DNA of 64,000 nucleotides. Origin: Limnomonas spitsbergensis (Eukaryota; Chlorophyta; Chlorophyceae; Chlamydomonadales). The notes under the pieces are model-generated. The model did no database searches. It had not been told where the DNA came from and worked only from the letters and a program-made list of their open reading frames with translations. Shown here one piece after another: positions 1 through 11,463 of the stretch (the stretch's first letter is position 1; the number at the start of each line of letters is the position of its first letter). The stretch spans positions 186,001-250,000 of the forward strand of contig JAYJMM010000011.1 in the NCBI GenBank assembly GCA_037349105.1, written 5' to 3'. The translations under genes were made by a program, and so were the position numbers.

Positions 1-503
1 CCTCTCCCCCTCCCTCTGCCCCCGCCCTCTCCCCATCCCTCTCCCTCCGCCCTCTCCCCCTCCCGCCGCTTGCCTCCCTCCCGCCCACTCACCAGTCATC
101 TAGGTCCGTTGCTCCGATGAGAGGGAGCAGCAGCTCAACATGCTGGCGGCTGATGCCATCCATAACAGCCTTCCCATCAGTCCATCACCCTACCCTCCTC
201 TGACATATTAGCCACGGCTTAGTCACAACTCGGAAGTCAAAGCTCAGGGTTGAGGGTTTACAAATTTCTCACCAGTCATCTAGGTTTGTCGCACCGATGA
301 GTGGGGGTAGCAGCTCAACGAGCTGGCTGCTGACACCATACATGACGCCTGCCTCAGGGGGGACACCCTTCCTACTTTCCTGTCCTCTCAATAACACTTC
401 ACAAGGTGCATACCGATACCTTGAAGATGCTCACCAGTCATCCAGGTCGGTTGCTCCGATGAGGGATAATATCTAAGCGTGCTGGCGGCTGACGCCATCC
501 CAA
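1..503 (-). repeat. Donor-side junction copies of DUF1995 exon 2
   Basis: Three diverged copies of the last ~70 bp of exon 2 plus its GTGAG donor lie downstream of the true exon on the minus strand, at about 91-165, 268-340 and 430-503. They are separated by C/T-rich sequence such as tccccctccctc. Each copy is truncated upstream, so it lacks its own acceptor. They sit in the 5' part of the next intron. Confidence 0.75.
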
Positions 504-597
504 AAGGCCCCCCCCCCCTCTCCCCCTCCCTCTCCCCCCCTCCTCCCCCCCCCTCCCTCTCCCCCTCCCGCCGCTTGCCTCCCTCCCGCCCACTCAC

Positions 598-2385
598 CAG
601 TCATCCAGGTCGGTTGCTCCGATGAGAGGGAGCAGCAGCTCAACATGCTGGCGGCTGATGCCATCCTTGAAGGCCGCGACAATAGATGCGGCGGCCTGTT
701 GCGTCTGTTGCATGGCGCTGTCCGGCATTCGGATCTCTGGGACCAGTCTGAGAAGAGTGGGAAAAGAGTGGGAGAAGGGTGAGAGAAAGAATTCCGAGCA
801 TGCTATGGCCTTTGAATGCGGCGGCCTGTTGCGTCTATTGCATGGCGCTGTCCGGCATTCGGATCTCTGGGACCAGTCTGAGAAGAGTGGGAAAAGAGTG
901 GGAGAAGGGTGAGAGAAAGAATTCCGAGCATGCTATGGCCTTTGAATGCGGCGGCCTGTTGCGTCTATTGCATGGCGCTGTCCGGCATTCGGATCTCTGG
1001 GACCAGTCTGAGAAGAGTGGGAAAAGAGTGGGAGAAGGGTGAGAGGAAGAATTCCGAGCATGCTATGGCCTTTAAATGCGGCGGCCTGTTGCGTCTATTG
1101 CATGGCGCTGTCCGGCATTCGGATCTCTGGGACCAGTCTGAGAAGAGTGGGAAAAGAGTGGGAGAAGGGTGAGAGAAAGAATTCCGAGCATGCTATGGCC
1201 TTTAAATGCGGCGGCCTGTTGCGTCTATTGCATGGCGCTGTCCGGCATTCGGATCTCTGGGACCAGTCTGAGAAGAGTGGAAAATAGTGATACTGTGCAG
1301 AGCATGGCGATAGTTGCGGGCAGCCTGCTGGGTCTGTTGCAAAGCTTCGTCACTCAATCAAATCTCTGGGACCAGCCTGAGAAGTGGAAAGAGTAGACGA
1401 GTGAGAAACGCTCTTTCTAGTGTACTCTGGCGTAACACCCACACCCTTTTTTTCTTCCTCATAATAATCTCTGTCATGGGCCAGTGACACCATGCGGGTG
1501 AAGGGGGCCCCTCACCCCTCACCGCTCACTACCACCCTTACCCCGCCACCCCCCTCTCAGCTCACACCCCTCAAAACCCCCTCATAATACATCTCCGTCA
1601 TGAGCTAGTGACACCATGCGGGTGATGGGGGCCCTTCACCCCTCACTACCACTATATGGGCTTGCTGTTGCAACAGGCGTTTCGAGCGTACGTCAGATTC
1701 TGCGAAGTTTCTGATATGGACAGTCCTTGCTTGTATAATCTAGCATATTGGATTGGGGTCGTGGGAGCAAGCGTGGTTGAAATGTTTGTACTTTTGAATG
1801 GCCGGCATGCTTACCCCGTCACCCCTTTCTCAGTTCACACCCCTCACAACCCCCTCATATTCAGCCGGATTTATTACCAAGGATGGATACGGCACAGGTA
1901 CATCTGGATTTACTAAAGTAGCAGGATACGGCAGAAGTGAAGCCGAATTATGTTACCCACGTACAATGCGCATGAGTGATCACTGTCACCCCTGGCCTCT
2001 CTGCTACCATCAACCCCTGCATCCTACCTCTATAATTCGAGGATCCTATACATAGATCATGTGTGTATTTCATGGAAGGGAGTGTTGGCTGTCAGAGGCT
2101 TCGTGTTTACCTTGCGGGCTGTGGAGACGAGCCCACGACCGATGCCGCTCGGACCCGCATGGGCGAGGTGCTGGAGGCGTGTCTGCGTTGCGATGCCCAG
2201 CCATGCAGGGGCGAACATATTCTGCTGCTGCTGCTGGTTTCGGTGGGGGTGGCCAGGTCGCGGAGTCTGCTCCCTGTCGCTGCATAGATTGCGAGTGGCC
2301 CACGCGAGACGCGGGGCGAGCTCTTTGTGGCGAGCTTTGACGCGGAGCCTGCAGCGGCACGCGAGTTTGCGGTTGAGATCATCAT
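598..2385 (-). CDS. DUF1995-family plastid protein, 5' exons (partial, continues past left edge)
   Basis: Two exons are visible: exon 1 at 2385-2111 and exon 2 at 747-598. Exon 1 starts at tandem ATGs (2385, 2382) and encodes a Ser/Ala/Arg-rich, acid-poor leader (MMISTANSRAAAGSASKLAT...) like an algal chloroplast transit peptide. It ends at a strong donor (CGCAAG|GTAAAC) with two bases left over. Exon 2 follows CTTCTCAG and starts with the one base that completes Arg, so the phases agree. Exon 2 encodes AAFKDGISRQHVELLLPLIG followed by ATDLDDW, and ends at TG|GTGAGT. The run of a short helix, then R-x-x-VEL-LLP and then LDDW-type residues matches my knowledge of the DUF1995 proteins of plants and algae (LPA3-like, plastid). 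The biochemical role of this family is poorly defined. The rest of the domain lies left of position 1. The flanking introns contain junction copies, described separately. Family call moderately sure; exon chaining good. Confidence 0.62.
748..1400 (-). repeat. 130-bp acceptor-side junction array before DUF1995 exon 2
   Basis: Four near-identical 130-bp units and one degenerate unit (about 1290-1400) each contain the polypyrimidine tract, CTTCTCAG and the first ~60 bp of exon 2 (encoding LVPEIRMPDSAMQQTQQ...). After that the sequence diverges into intron. Only the innermost (lowest-coordinate) unit continues into the full exon. Each unit therefore presents a competing 3' splice site. Confidence 0.8.
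1401..2110. other. Rest of DUF1995 intron 1
   Basis: It contains repeated GGGGCCCYTCACCCCTCAC blocks (about 1500-1640). It also holds a ~148-bp copy (1656-1803) of sequence found again at 2507-2654, upstream of the start codon. I see no exon here. Confidence 0.5.
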
Positions 2386-3520
2386 GTCAGTCAGGCGGGG
2401 TAGAGATGCGGTGTAGATGAAGCTGGCTGGCACTCGTTGGCGTTGGTAGAGCTGGAAATAGGCGTTTCGAGTTTACGGCGGAGCCTGTCGAGGGGAAGCG
2501 GGAGAGCTTGCTGTTGAAACAGGCGTTTCGAGCGTACGTCAGAGTCTGCGGAGTTTCTGATATGTCCTTGCTTGTATAATCTAGCGTGTTGGATTGGCGT
2601 CGTGGGAGCAAGCGTGGTTGAAATGTTTGTACTTTTGAATGGCCGGGATGCTGGCGGGGGTTGGCAGCCACAAGGTAGATCTTGTGGCGCAGGTTTGCTG
2701 TCAAGTTTAACAGCGAGTGGCGGAGCGCAGTAGCTGAAAATATAGCGGAATGACGATGCCTCGATGATTTCAAATCAACATTGCTCATAATTGTCAGTCA
2801 TCATTCCAGTCTACCAATTTCAATGCTCACCCTTTGGAGGGATTGCGTGTGTGCGAGTGCCAAGGTAGTTGCATGGAAGAGGGACGAACAGAGAGATACG
2901 CCATCTTGTTTGTGACCGTTCATTTGGCTGGCACGGTCTGGCCCTTTCAAAAAGGCTTCAGGATGGACGTGGTAACGCCCTCGACACCAACAAATCCAGA
3001 TCCAACAAATCCAATGCTGGTTGGGCCTTGCCTTCGCAGCATTCTGAATGGGTTTTCGTGTGTGGATCTCTCATTGAGAAATGACACCTGTGCCATGGCC
3101 AGGTTTTTAAGGCCACAACCTCGTCTGCAAGCAGACGAGGTCCCCTCACCTAGCGGAGGATCACCGAAACCCGCACCCCCCCGATAAGATTCTCGCGCTG
3201 CTTGTGGTCTGCTTGGTCCATAAGACAACAATGGGCACTACTCAAAAGGCTTGGCCATGTGGGCGCCTAACACGATGCCGACGGGATCAAGGGCTGATAT
3301 CAGTGATATGATGCATGGAGTACCTCGGGAGACGTGGGTGGTAGTTTAGGCGAGCGACCAAATGGTAGCTTTAGCTGGTAAGATGGAATACCTGGGCCCC
3401 AACCAACAGGCATGCATAGCGTTGTTTTCATTTGATTGTGTACCTAACCAATGACACAAGATAGGGGCTGTTCCGGCAAAAAAAAACTCGTATTGTCCCA
3501 AGTGTCCCTGCACCAGACCA
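2386..3520. other. Intergenic region upstream of DUF1995 gene
   Basis: It includes the second copy of the ~148-bp repeat (2507-2654; partner 1656-1803), presumably in the promoter or 5' UTR of the minus-strand gene. It also holds a perfect hairpin at 3119-3140 (10-bp arms, AA loop) and a partial copy of the GGGCGCCTAAC dispersed family at about 3238-3270. I see no convincing gene. Confidence 0.45.
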
Positions 3521-3527
3521 CCTTCGA

Positions 3528-4025
3528 CAGGCCCGAACCCCATGGACAGGCCCGAACCCCATGGACAGGCCCGAACCCCATGGACAGGCCCGAACCCCAT
3601 GGACAGGCCCGAACCCTATGGACATGCCCGAACCTCATGGACAGGCACAAACCCTATGGACAGGCCCGAACCTCATGGACAGGCCCGAACCCCATGGACA
3701 GGCCCGAACCCCATGGACAGGCCCGAACCCCATGGACAGGCCCGAACCCCATGGACAGGCCCGAACCCTATGGACATGCCCGAACCTCATGGACAGGCAC
3801 AAACCCTATGGACAGGCCCGAACCTCATGGACATGCCCGAACCTCATGGACATACCCGAACCCCATGGACAGGGCCAAACCCCATGGACAGGCCCGAACC
3901 CCATGGAAAGGCCCGAACCCCATGGAAAGGCCCGAACCCCATGGACAGGCCCGACCCCCTGGACAGGCCCGAAGCCCTATGGACAGGCCCGAACCCCATG
4001 GACAGGCCCGAACCCCATGGACAGG
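3528..4025. repeat. 19-bp minisatellite (CAGGCCCGAACCCCATGGA)
   Basis: About 26 tandem units with few variants (CATGCCCGAACCTCATGGA, CAGGCACAAACCCTATGGA). A higher-order repeat is visible: the variant block at 3605-3665 recurs at about 3760-3825. The open frames on both strands come from the array and are not taken as genes. Confidence 0.95.
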
Positions 4026-4149
4026 GTACATAGTCCACGCCTCCACGGTTTGTTGAGTCCTAGGCCCGATGTTTTCTCACAACTTTGCCCACATGGTCGA
4101 GCCATACTACGGCATACGTCGCAACATCTCCCTCAACTGGAATTAACGG

Positions 4150-4660
4150 CAAGGCTATTTCCGGCAGATCATTACATATTACGATATCAGTCTGGATGCA
4201 GCGGGAGGCGGCTATTTCAGCAGTCACGAAAACATGTAGACCGTCACCACAGAGAAGATACATGACTTAAATTGTTGCTACGGCAATGGTGGCTGGACCA
4301 CTTACATTTTGAACCAGTACCTTGTTGAATGTTCTTGAATTCTGGTGGTGGTAGGCAGACGCCGACCGGCTATTACAGCGGCCACCAAAAACGCTAGACG
4401 GCCACCTCGGAGGAGATGGTACTATGTGAGACTTCGACTGTTGCAACAGAAACGGCGACAAAGTGGGCAGGCCCAATAACATTTGAACCTAAACCATGTT
4501 GCATGTTCTTCCATTTTTTGTGTGGTGGGCATATGCTGATACAGCTAGAAAAGGCGGCTATTTCAGCGGTCACCAAAACCTCTTTGCCGTTGCCACGGAA
4601 AAGATGCAAGGCCCTGACTTTTGAAACGGAAGCGACGACATGCCCACAACCCTTGCACCC
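4150..4660. repeat. Three diverged tandem copies, ~165 bp
   Basis: Copies at about 4150-4315, 4320-4485 and 4500-4660 share cores such as GGCTATTTCAGCRGTCACNAA and a following CACRGARAAGAT. On the minus strand they carry related short peptides around VTAEIAA. They may be junction copies of an unseen exon. No complete exon could be defined. Confidence 0.5.
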
Positions 4661-4689
4661 TACCCTGTGCATGCAAGGGGGGCTTTTGA

Positions 4690-5250
4690 TTTTTCTCGGG
4701 TCCCTGTCACATTTTTTCGTCGGCTTTAGCCAGAACGATGTTTTTCCGAGCTCAGCATTTTGGGGGGGCCGAGTCTTTTGGGCAGACTATTTTCGGAACT
4801 GGAAACTAGGGGGCGGCAAATAGATGTCCAAACCCCCATCATGAAAAACAGTGAATCGAACCCGGGCCGAAAACCAACCCACATTCCGAACTCAGTCAAA
4901 CTAGTCATACCTTAATTTCTCTGTTAAAACACGGGAATACTGGGTATTAAAGGGGTCAAATCCCATCAGCTGATCAATGCGCGTCTCGTGGTATCAATCA
5001 ATCTATCTGGTCATCAAATATCAAGCGTCCAAACACGAAAACGGAAAACATGCGTGGCATCGAGGCCAGGATACCTAACACATAGTACCGGTACTTGGCT
5101 ACCGAGATGAAAATGCTCCAGAAACTGGAGACTTGAGGTACATCACACTTGCGTAAACCTTCTCAGAGGCTGGAACTTCCTTTGCCTTTTCTTTCCAACC
5201 TTTTGTCTGCCAATTCACTTTATGTACCCCTATTCTTTTTTGTGCCTACC
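4690..5250. other. Intergenic, with a tRNA-B-box-like motif
   Basis: No gene seen. The minus strand at about 4853-4868 carries GGGTTCGATTC, a match to the RNA polymerase III B box. No foldable tRNA cloverleaf surrounds it, so at most it is a decayed SINE or tRNA relic. Confidence 0.3.
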
Positions 5251-5254
5251 CCTT

Positions 5255-5318
5255 TTTAGTTAGGCGCCCACGTCTCCGAGCCTTTTTGAGCAGGGCCCAG
5301 AGCTGTAACGTCCTTGAA
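5255..5318 (-). repeat. Dispersed family C element (GACGTTACACCTCTGGGCCC type)
   Basis: The family consensus on its forward strand runs from GTCAATGACGTTACACC through CTCTGGGCCCTGCTCAAAA and AGGCTCGGCCGCG to TGGGCGCCTAAC, often followed by AGTTGGGAGGAAAGATGGAA. Further copies: about 6225-6270 plus 6677-6700 (minus, split by a transposon), 6945-7012 (minus), 7215-7266, 7733-7792, 52617-52690, 53878-53941 (minus), 54559-54600, 54656-54745 and 54857-54908. Partial copies lie near 3238, 50776, 54013 and 55290. It is probably a short non-autonomous element. Confidence 0.7.
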
Positions 5319-5864
5319 CTCTCACATGTAGTTGTCGTCCTGCCATCCATTGCTTTAATCAGATCAACTTATATTGGGGGCTAAATAATGGGCTGAATAA
5401 GAACAGCGCCGGAAGTCCGGAACATTGCTTGTGCTTGCGGAGCCCCCCCCTACATGCCCCTATGGTATACTAAGGGTGTATTGGTTATGTTCATGCATGC
5501 CATACTTTATGATGCCAATTGACAGTACTTGACATGGGGCATGCGGCGGCGTAGCTCTCTTCTTAATATGTTGCTTGCAAAAAAAGACATTAGTTCCCCT
5601 ACAATGTTTTTTGTGTCGAGGCCCTCCTACCTACTTCCCCCCAAACTTTGCATGGGCAGCAGGCCTGGCAGCGGGTGTAGGTTGAGGCTATTGGACAGGG
5701 TTGCCAGTGCTGGACGCAGGTTTCCGCCTTCTAGGCCAGATCGTAGCTGACATGTACCTGAGTCACGAAAACACAAATACTCGTTGACAATCAAGGAGCT
5801 CAGGGTCGGTGGACGCTTGGTCAGCAGAGGATGCCTGGTCACGCAGGGATATTTTGAGTGGTAC

Positions 5865-6030
5865 CGGACACCTTTAATGGGCCGTGCGGCGGCCACCCCT
5901 GGGCCGATGGACACCAAACCTGGACCCGCCTCGGGCCAGAGGTCTTGGCAGCATGGCTGGCCGAGCCAGGGGCCGGTCCGCCGGTGGCCGTAGGCCACAG
6001 CCCACAGTGTAGCTGATATGTAGCTGTAAG
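5865..6030 (+). repeat. Dispersed family B element, ~165 bp, GC-rich
   Basis: It carries CCTTTRATGGGCCG, GCGGCCACCCCTGGGCCG, GACACCAAACCTGG and GGTGGCCGTAGGCC, and ends in AGCTGAAATGTAGCTG-like repeats. Other copies: 30845-31005 (minus, protease intron 2), 32440-32605 (plus, protease intron 3), 58735-58900 (minus) and a partial copy at about 49560-49660. Presence in both orientations and inside introns suggests a mobile short element. Confidence 0.7.
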
Positions 6031-6270
6031 TTATGCGGGAAACACTGCAAAAACACTGCGGGTCAGCAGTGGATGGGGTTGGGTTGTCACGAGGTAACAA
6101 TGACCTAGAAGTATCACTGCGCACAACAGTGGCAGGGGATGAGCGTGTAATATGTGTAGAAGCGCTGCGTACCTGTCCTTCTGTCCCTATTCCCTTAAGT
6201 TTATTTTCTTTTCTTCCAACGGGACAGTTGGGCGCCCTCGCGGCCAAGCCTTTTCGAGCAAGGCTCAGAG

Positions 6271-6676
6271 CAAGGTAGCACAATCCGGATACGCTTCTGC
6301 TCCGGTCCGCTCCACTCCGCTTCGATACGGAGTCTCAGTATTTTGTAGTCAAAAACTTGTTTTAGGGTCTTAATGTCTTTGTATGCCAGCATGCATGCAT
6401 GCATATGAGTTAGGACCATGCAAAAATATCTTCCTTGCTGTATCTCACTGTTCAATCGGACATATGATGTAGGCATACTATCGCATGGTTGCTGAAGCCG
6501 CCCTCGAAGGCGTCTGAGTCGCACGTGTGCAAGGGCTGCATGGCCTGCCATGTCGCCCAGAAGGGCTGCAAAACAATCTGCATGGTGAGCCAGATCGGAG
6601 CTGTATTGCCGGATCCGAAGCGGAGCAGCGATCCGCTCCGGATACGAAACAGGTTTTGTCGTATTGTGCTACCTTG
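6271..6676. mobile_element. hAT-like non-autonomous element nested in a family C copy
   Basis: A perfect 14-bp terminal inverted repeat, CAAGGTAGCACAAT / ATTGTGCTACCTTG, bounds 406 bp. The flanks carry an 8-bp direct duplication, GCTCAGAG (6263-6270 and 6677-6684). Eight-bp duplications with CA...TG termini are diagnostic of the hAT superfamily. Subterminal GGATCCGAAGCGGAGC-type inverted motifs are present and there is no transposase frame. The insertion splits a family C copy, so it is the younger of the two. Confidence 0.85.
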
Positions 6677-6699
6677 GCTCAGAGGTGAAATGTCATTGA

Positions 6700-8115
6700 C
6701 CAGCGCGCACCTCGTCTGCCCTGGGCCAGAACCCAAAAGGGTGGCTGCGCGCCTACGCCAGCCAGTAGTGCTTGGGATGGGGTACTCGTCGAGGCCATCG
6801 GAGTTGCCCTCGCTCACTCTGAGTCACTCCTGCTCAACGTAGGCCTGGCTGGCTCCACGTCAGTGCATCGCATTGTAGCATGATACGACACCTTTCCTTT
6901 GTCATGCCCCTTAATGTGTTTCTTTCCATCTTTCCTCTCAACTCTTTAGTTAGACGCCCACGCGGCCAAGCCTTTTTTGACCAGGGCCCAGAGGTGTAAC
7001 GTCATTGACAATACTGTACAATACGGCTTAGCCGGATTGTACTACCAAAGTGCCATGATACGGTTCAGCCAGATTTTGCCCCCATGGCGCATCATGCCAC
7101 TTGTCGTCAAAGGGCTCGGCGTCCTCCTTTAGCAAGCGGTTGGTCAAGCTGGGCCCGACGCCACGGTGCGCCAAGAGACAACAAGGGACGCCGTCCGGGC
7201 CTGAGAGGGCACAACGCATGTTAATGACGTTACACCTCTGGGCCATGCTGAAACGAAGCTCGGCCACGTCGGCAAACAAAATATCAGCTAGGAAACTAGT
7301 TAGAGTAGATCGCGCAAGAAGAAAGCCGTGAGGGCACAATGCATGTTAGGTCTGAGGGTATGGGTCGAGGACTGGCCGAAGCCAGCAATGGCGCATTGGA
7401 GCTAGCTCCGTCCAAAGGAGGGCATGGCAGGCAAGGTATGGCACAATATGGCACAGGTAGTTTAGGCGAATTGCACTGCCAATGTCCCCTGGTACGGCAA
7501 AATACGGCACGATACGGCACATATTTAGCCGGGTTGTGCTGCCATGATGGCTTATTACTTACTAGAGGTGCATACTGACTTAATTGCTGCCATCCTCAGC
7601 CATAGACTGTACCAACTGGACATGTGGACATGTCATGGACCTACTGGACAGTGCCAACTGCCCACCTTATTGTCCTAGAGTCGATGCCTTTTTTTGCCGA
7701 GCTTAGTTGAAGGTGGACTCTGGAGGCCGCAGGGGTCAATGACGTTATACCTCTGGGCCCTGCTCAAAAAGGCACGGCCGCATGGGCACCTTATTAAAAA
7801 CAGTTGGGAGGAAAGATGGAAACAACACAAGGCGGCAAAAGAAAGGAGAACGAGTAATCAGAGCAGTCAGGTATGTGACTTTTCAGAGGGCAGGCGCAGC
7901 CAGATGCGGACGGGGTCTCCTAGACCCCATGCAAACCCCCTCGCCATGGTGCAGGATTTCAAAATATTTGTCACAAATCTATCGCTGGCTCAGTGCGTGT
8001 TTTTAATGATGCGTATCGAATTGCGCATAGAGAAGCGAAGCCACAGCTGTCGGCCTGTCGCGTGACACCAGGGGACAGCGTGACGACACCCTACGTCATC
8101 CGCTGTGAGATCCAG
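6700..8115. other. Intergenic mosaic of dispersed repeats
   Basis: Besides family C copies it holds TACGGCACGATACGGC-type repeats (7010-7060, 7495-7545). It also holds the first copy (about 7565-7735) of a ~130-bp family beginning GGTGCTGACTTGATTGCTG. I see no gene. Confidence 0.45.
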
Positions 8116-8121
8116 CCTTGG

Positions 8122-8308
8122 TACCGTAGTCACGGACGTATTTCGTTATTTTGATCGTTCTTCAAGGAGCAACGAAATCAGTCGTGAAAATGTTTTTGAC
8201 TGGAATTTTTCATGTTAAGGGGCAACGAATCAAAAACATCGCCAAAACTGCGACTTTTTAAGCAACAACGAAATTCGAAAATAACGAAACACGTCCGTGA
8301 CTACGGTA
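8122..8308. mobile_element. Mariner-like MITE with long inverted repeats
   Basis: The ends are inverted repeats of about 30 bp, starting TACCGTAGTCACGGACGT and continuing TTTCGTTATTTT, with one mismatch. The element is 187 bp and A+T-rich inside, unlike its surroundings. The outermost TA at each side would fit a TA target site (Tc1/mariner type). No coding capacity. Confidence 0.7.
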
Positions 8309-8589
8309 GCTGAGTTTCTCATTTCTGCACCTCGGTCTTTGAGGTATGACTGGAATAACCTTCATAAATACAGCCGGTTGATTTGCGCTGTAGCGCATTA
8401 AGTTTCCGTGACGTTCCAGAAACATCAGGCGGACGGACTGACAGACTGACGGACGGACGGACGGACGGAAACGGGTGGAAACTGGGGGCATCGCCCCCGT
8501 GACCTTCCGCCGCCCGGGGGGCTCTGCCGAAAAAAAATGGGAAATAAAGTGAAGGGACAAAACAAAAGGCTGGACAAAAACAAAATACT

Positions 8590-9760
8590 GGAGGACGCAT
8601 GGGTGCTGACTTGATTGCTGTCATCCTCAACCATCGACTGTACCTACCGGACATGGCCTAGTACTGCCTACTTTGGTGTCCTAGAGCAAATGCCGAATTT
8701 CTGCCGAGCTTGAGGCGAAGGTGGCTTCTGAACTGATGTCACGACGTATGACTGCACCGTGCGTTTGACAGCGCCAACCGCTTTTCGGTTGGAAGTTATG
8801 TGTGAACATGAACAAGTGTGTTTGCCGTCTTTGAGGATCCCGAACTGGGTCCTTTACTTTTTCTTTCTTACTGCGATTTCACGGCCTTCAATAAACTCTT
8901 AATGTTCTCAGCTATTGTTCTTGAAAATCGCTTCTGCAAGTTAATCGTCACCAAGTCTTACTAAGGGGAAACTGGCAGAGCATCTAGGCCAACATCGACC
9001 CTATAAGCATCAACAAGTCTCCTAATACGAAGCTGGCAGAGCATCTAGGCCAACAGTTGACTATCAGCAGCAATTAGAGTTATTCCTGCATCTTAACAAG
9101 GCATATCTCCAGCCCTTCAGCTGGATATTACCACACGACCACCATCACAACTCCAACCCAAAGCCTTTCATGTGGCTCCAAGTCGACCATCTGATTTATC
9201 AGAGATATCTTCAGTCATCAGAAGTCGCCAAGTAAGGGACACATCACAGCAGATCAACGGCCACATTCGCCCAAGATCGTCCCAAGAAGTCTAGAAGTAC
9301 CTCTGGAGTCGAGGCTTTACGGAATCCTGGCAACAGTATCGAAGAAGTCCAAGTGAAGTAGCAAGAGCTATCACCTGTTATCGAGCTCAGTTCACTGAGT
9401 TACAGCAGTGAATCGACAAGCTCCTACTATAAGCTCGGTAAGAGTTTATTAGTACTTGTTTATGTATTGTATTCTTTTGCTTGGTGCACCCATTCCTTAG
9501 GGTGCACCCCTGTGCCGCGACAGTGAGGCCACATGGATGCTGACTTGATTGCTGTCAGCCATGGGCTGTACTTACAGTACTAGCCCAGCAGTGCCTACTG
9601 CCTACCTTAGTCGGTGTCCTATAGCCAATTCCGTTTTTGTTCCGACCATGCCTGAAGCGAATGTGAAGCAAGGCCGCATGGGTGCTGACTTGATTGCTGC
9701 CATCGTCAGGCATCGGCTGTGCCTACCCGACAGTGTGGGCCCCAAATGTAATCGTGTCTA
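8590..9760 (+). repeat. ~130-bp repeat copies flanking the LTR-like segment
   Basis: Units starting near ATGGGTGCTGACTTGATTGCTG and running through GACTGTACC, ...TGCCTACYTTRGTGTCCTA and ...TGCCGAGCTT occur at about 8590-8735, 9531-9660 and 9670-9760, with an outlier at 7565-7735. The LTR-like segment lies between the second and third units. Confidence 0.6.
8737..9522 (+). mobile_element. Probable solo LTR (Gypsy-like)
   Basis: The segment begins TGTCACGACG and ends GTGCCGCGACA, giving imperfect TG...CA terminal inverted repeats common in LTRs. It contains CAATAAACTC, a polyadenylation-like word, and a short internal duplication (GCAGAGCATCTAGGCCAACA at about 8975 and 9032). It interrupts a run of ~130-bp repeat copies. 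No clear 5-bp target duplication and no pol or gag frame were seen, so the call is tentative. Confidence 0.5.
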
Positions 9761-10174
9761 CCACGGACTTGCCCACCGACCCTGGTGTCAACGGCCATGG
9801 CTGATGACAATGCTGTTTTGTCCCAGTGGTAACACATGCCACGTCGATGCGCCAAAAGCCACCCCCGCTTCACTATCGACACTCGCGCCTGCCTTGCGGT
9901 TTTGCTTTTCAAAGACGTGAGAAGTTCACTGTGTGGCGTCGCTGGCCACGTTATCAACGCCATTGTGGCATTTTCGTGCTTTGCTAGTTTGCTGTCCTTA
10001 CCATGCATGTCCGTGCTGTGAATCTGCGATGCCTCTGAGAACTTGGCCACGCGCGTGTTGAAGAGTAGACGCTTGACTTCCCATACCGGCTCGCGTAGAT
10101 AGTTCGCATATGGTCGGCTATCCACGATCGGCTGTTAAAACCACAATTTTGCAAAGCAATCCATATCGGGGCCT

Positions 10175-10440
10175 TCATATGGTCGTCACGGGATGGTCGT
10201 CGTCGTACTCACTTCGTCATTGACAAAGCGAACGCCGATCCATTGGCTGTGTCTTTAATATAAATGTCTCGCTCAACAGGGGATAGGGCGCAGGGCGGCA
10301 AAACATTTTAACCAATCGTACCAGTGCCCTTCGTACAGTGACTGGCGCCCAAACCAACTCTGGCTGGTCTTCGAGTCCTGAGCTGATCGAGGCCTGCAAA
10401 TCGACGATCTGCGTCGGGTTGCAAGATCTCGCAGCATGAA
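10175..10440 (+). repeat. Copy 1 of a TE-derived segment (inverted partner at 18285-18490)
   Basis: It encodes GAFIWSSRDGRRRTHFVIDK and ANADPLAVSLI before a stop, then continues in non-coding similarity (CAGTGACTGGCGCCCAAACC). The same peptide and the following ~170 bp recur on the minus strand near 18.3-18.5 kb. Conservation of the frame plus the trailing sequence suggests the 3' end of a transposon or retroelement. Confidence 0.5.
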
Positions 10441-10726
10441 CCATCCATTTGTGGATATGATACTCTCTGCCTGATCTGGAGCATGAGTGGCCATTCCCGG
10501 TCTGTCTCTAACATACGAAGCAAAGACTGATGCTCATGAGTACCGGTCCATGCAGAAGGCGGCTGAGTACATGCGGTACTCAAAGTGTCGTGACGGGGGC
10601 AGGCAGGGGGTGACGACTGCCATGAAAAGCAGCGTGGCATGGAGATGCTCAATGCAAATGCGCCCAACCCTCGTTGCAATGCATATAACATGGTCACCCC
10701 GGAGCAGGCCTTGGCTGGGTGGCAGA

Positions 10727-11463
10727 CAGGGACACAGGGAACGGGTTACGGTATCACGTTACGATCCGTTACGTTACGATACGGGCCTTTGGCCCGATAC
10801 GGGATTCAGTACGACCCCCCCCCCCCCAAATCCCACATTTGAGGTGGAGGTGCCATTGCCCAAACCGGCATGCATGGCTGCATGCCAGCCCCCATGCAAT
10901 CTTGCATGGCCCCCAAGTAACCCCTAAAGGTCACCATGTACTATGCATGCAGATCCCCTCTCAGTTGAGTACTTGAGTCAGTTCCTCTTACGTCTCACTC
11001 TCCCACCTCATGATCTGTTACATCTGACTAGCTGAGCAGCTGAGCTGCAGGCTTGAAATCCGAGGTCCTGAAGTGTTAGTTCATCGGAAGTTAAACATAA
11101 GAGACGAATGAAAGATCCCCAAGCGTTAAACGGGTGCATTAGTATCCACGAAATTTCGAACGGGCTGTCCGAACATGACTTGCGTCTATTCCCTACACTC
11201 TGTGCTCACAAACTCCCTATGCCATTGTAAAGTAGAAGCATATTTTTTGCGCGATGCATCGCTTCAAATGTGCAATGCACGAGTTGCTGGGCTTATCACT
11301 AGCGATGGCCGTGTCGCCGTGTGGAATCTCAGCGCGGTCATTCCACACATACTCTAGAGGTGCGGATTTTCAGTCGGTGCACCGTAGTGGACCGTAACGA
11401 TACGTTACGTTACGTTTACGTTACGGGATTTTTGGCCCATACGGGCCGTATCCTGTGTCCCTG
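10727..11463. mobile_element. hAT-like non-autonomous element, 737 bp
   Basis: Perfect 12-bp terminal inverted repeats, CAGGGACACAGG / CCTGTGTCCCTG, are flanked by a perfect 8-bp target duplication, GTGGCAGA (10719-10726 and 11464-11471). Subterminal regions are built from TTACGTTACG / CGTAACG motifs and a ...GGCCCGATACGGG-type palindrome. No transposase frame is present. The 8-bp duplication supports a hAT assignment. Confidence 0.88.

Noticed and set aside
4840..4905. tRNA gene (minus strand, GGTTCGATTC)
   Set aside because: A B-box match is present, but the acceptor, D-arm and T-arm stems cannot be paired.
8319..8654. Arg/Pro-rich frames near 8.3-8.65 kb
   Set aside because: They overlap a MITE end and a GACGGACGGACGG simple repeat; no coding signal.
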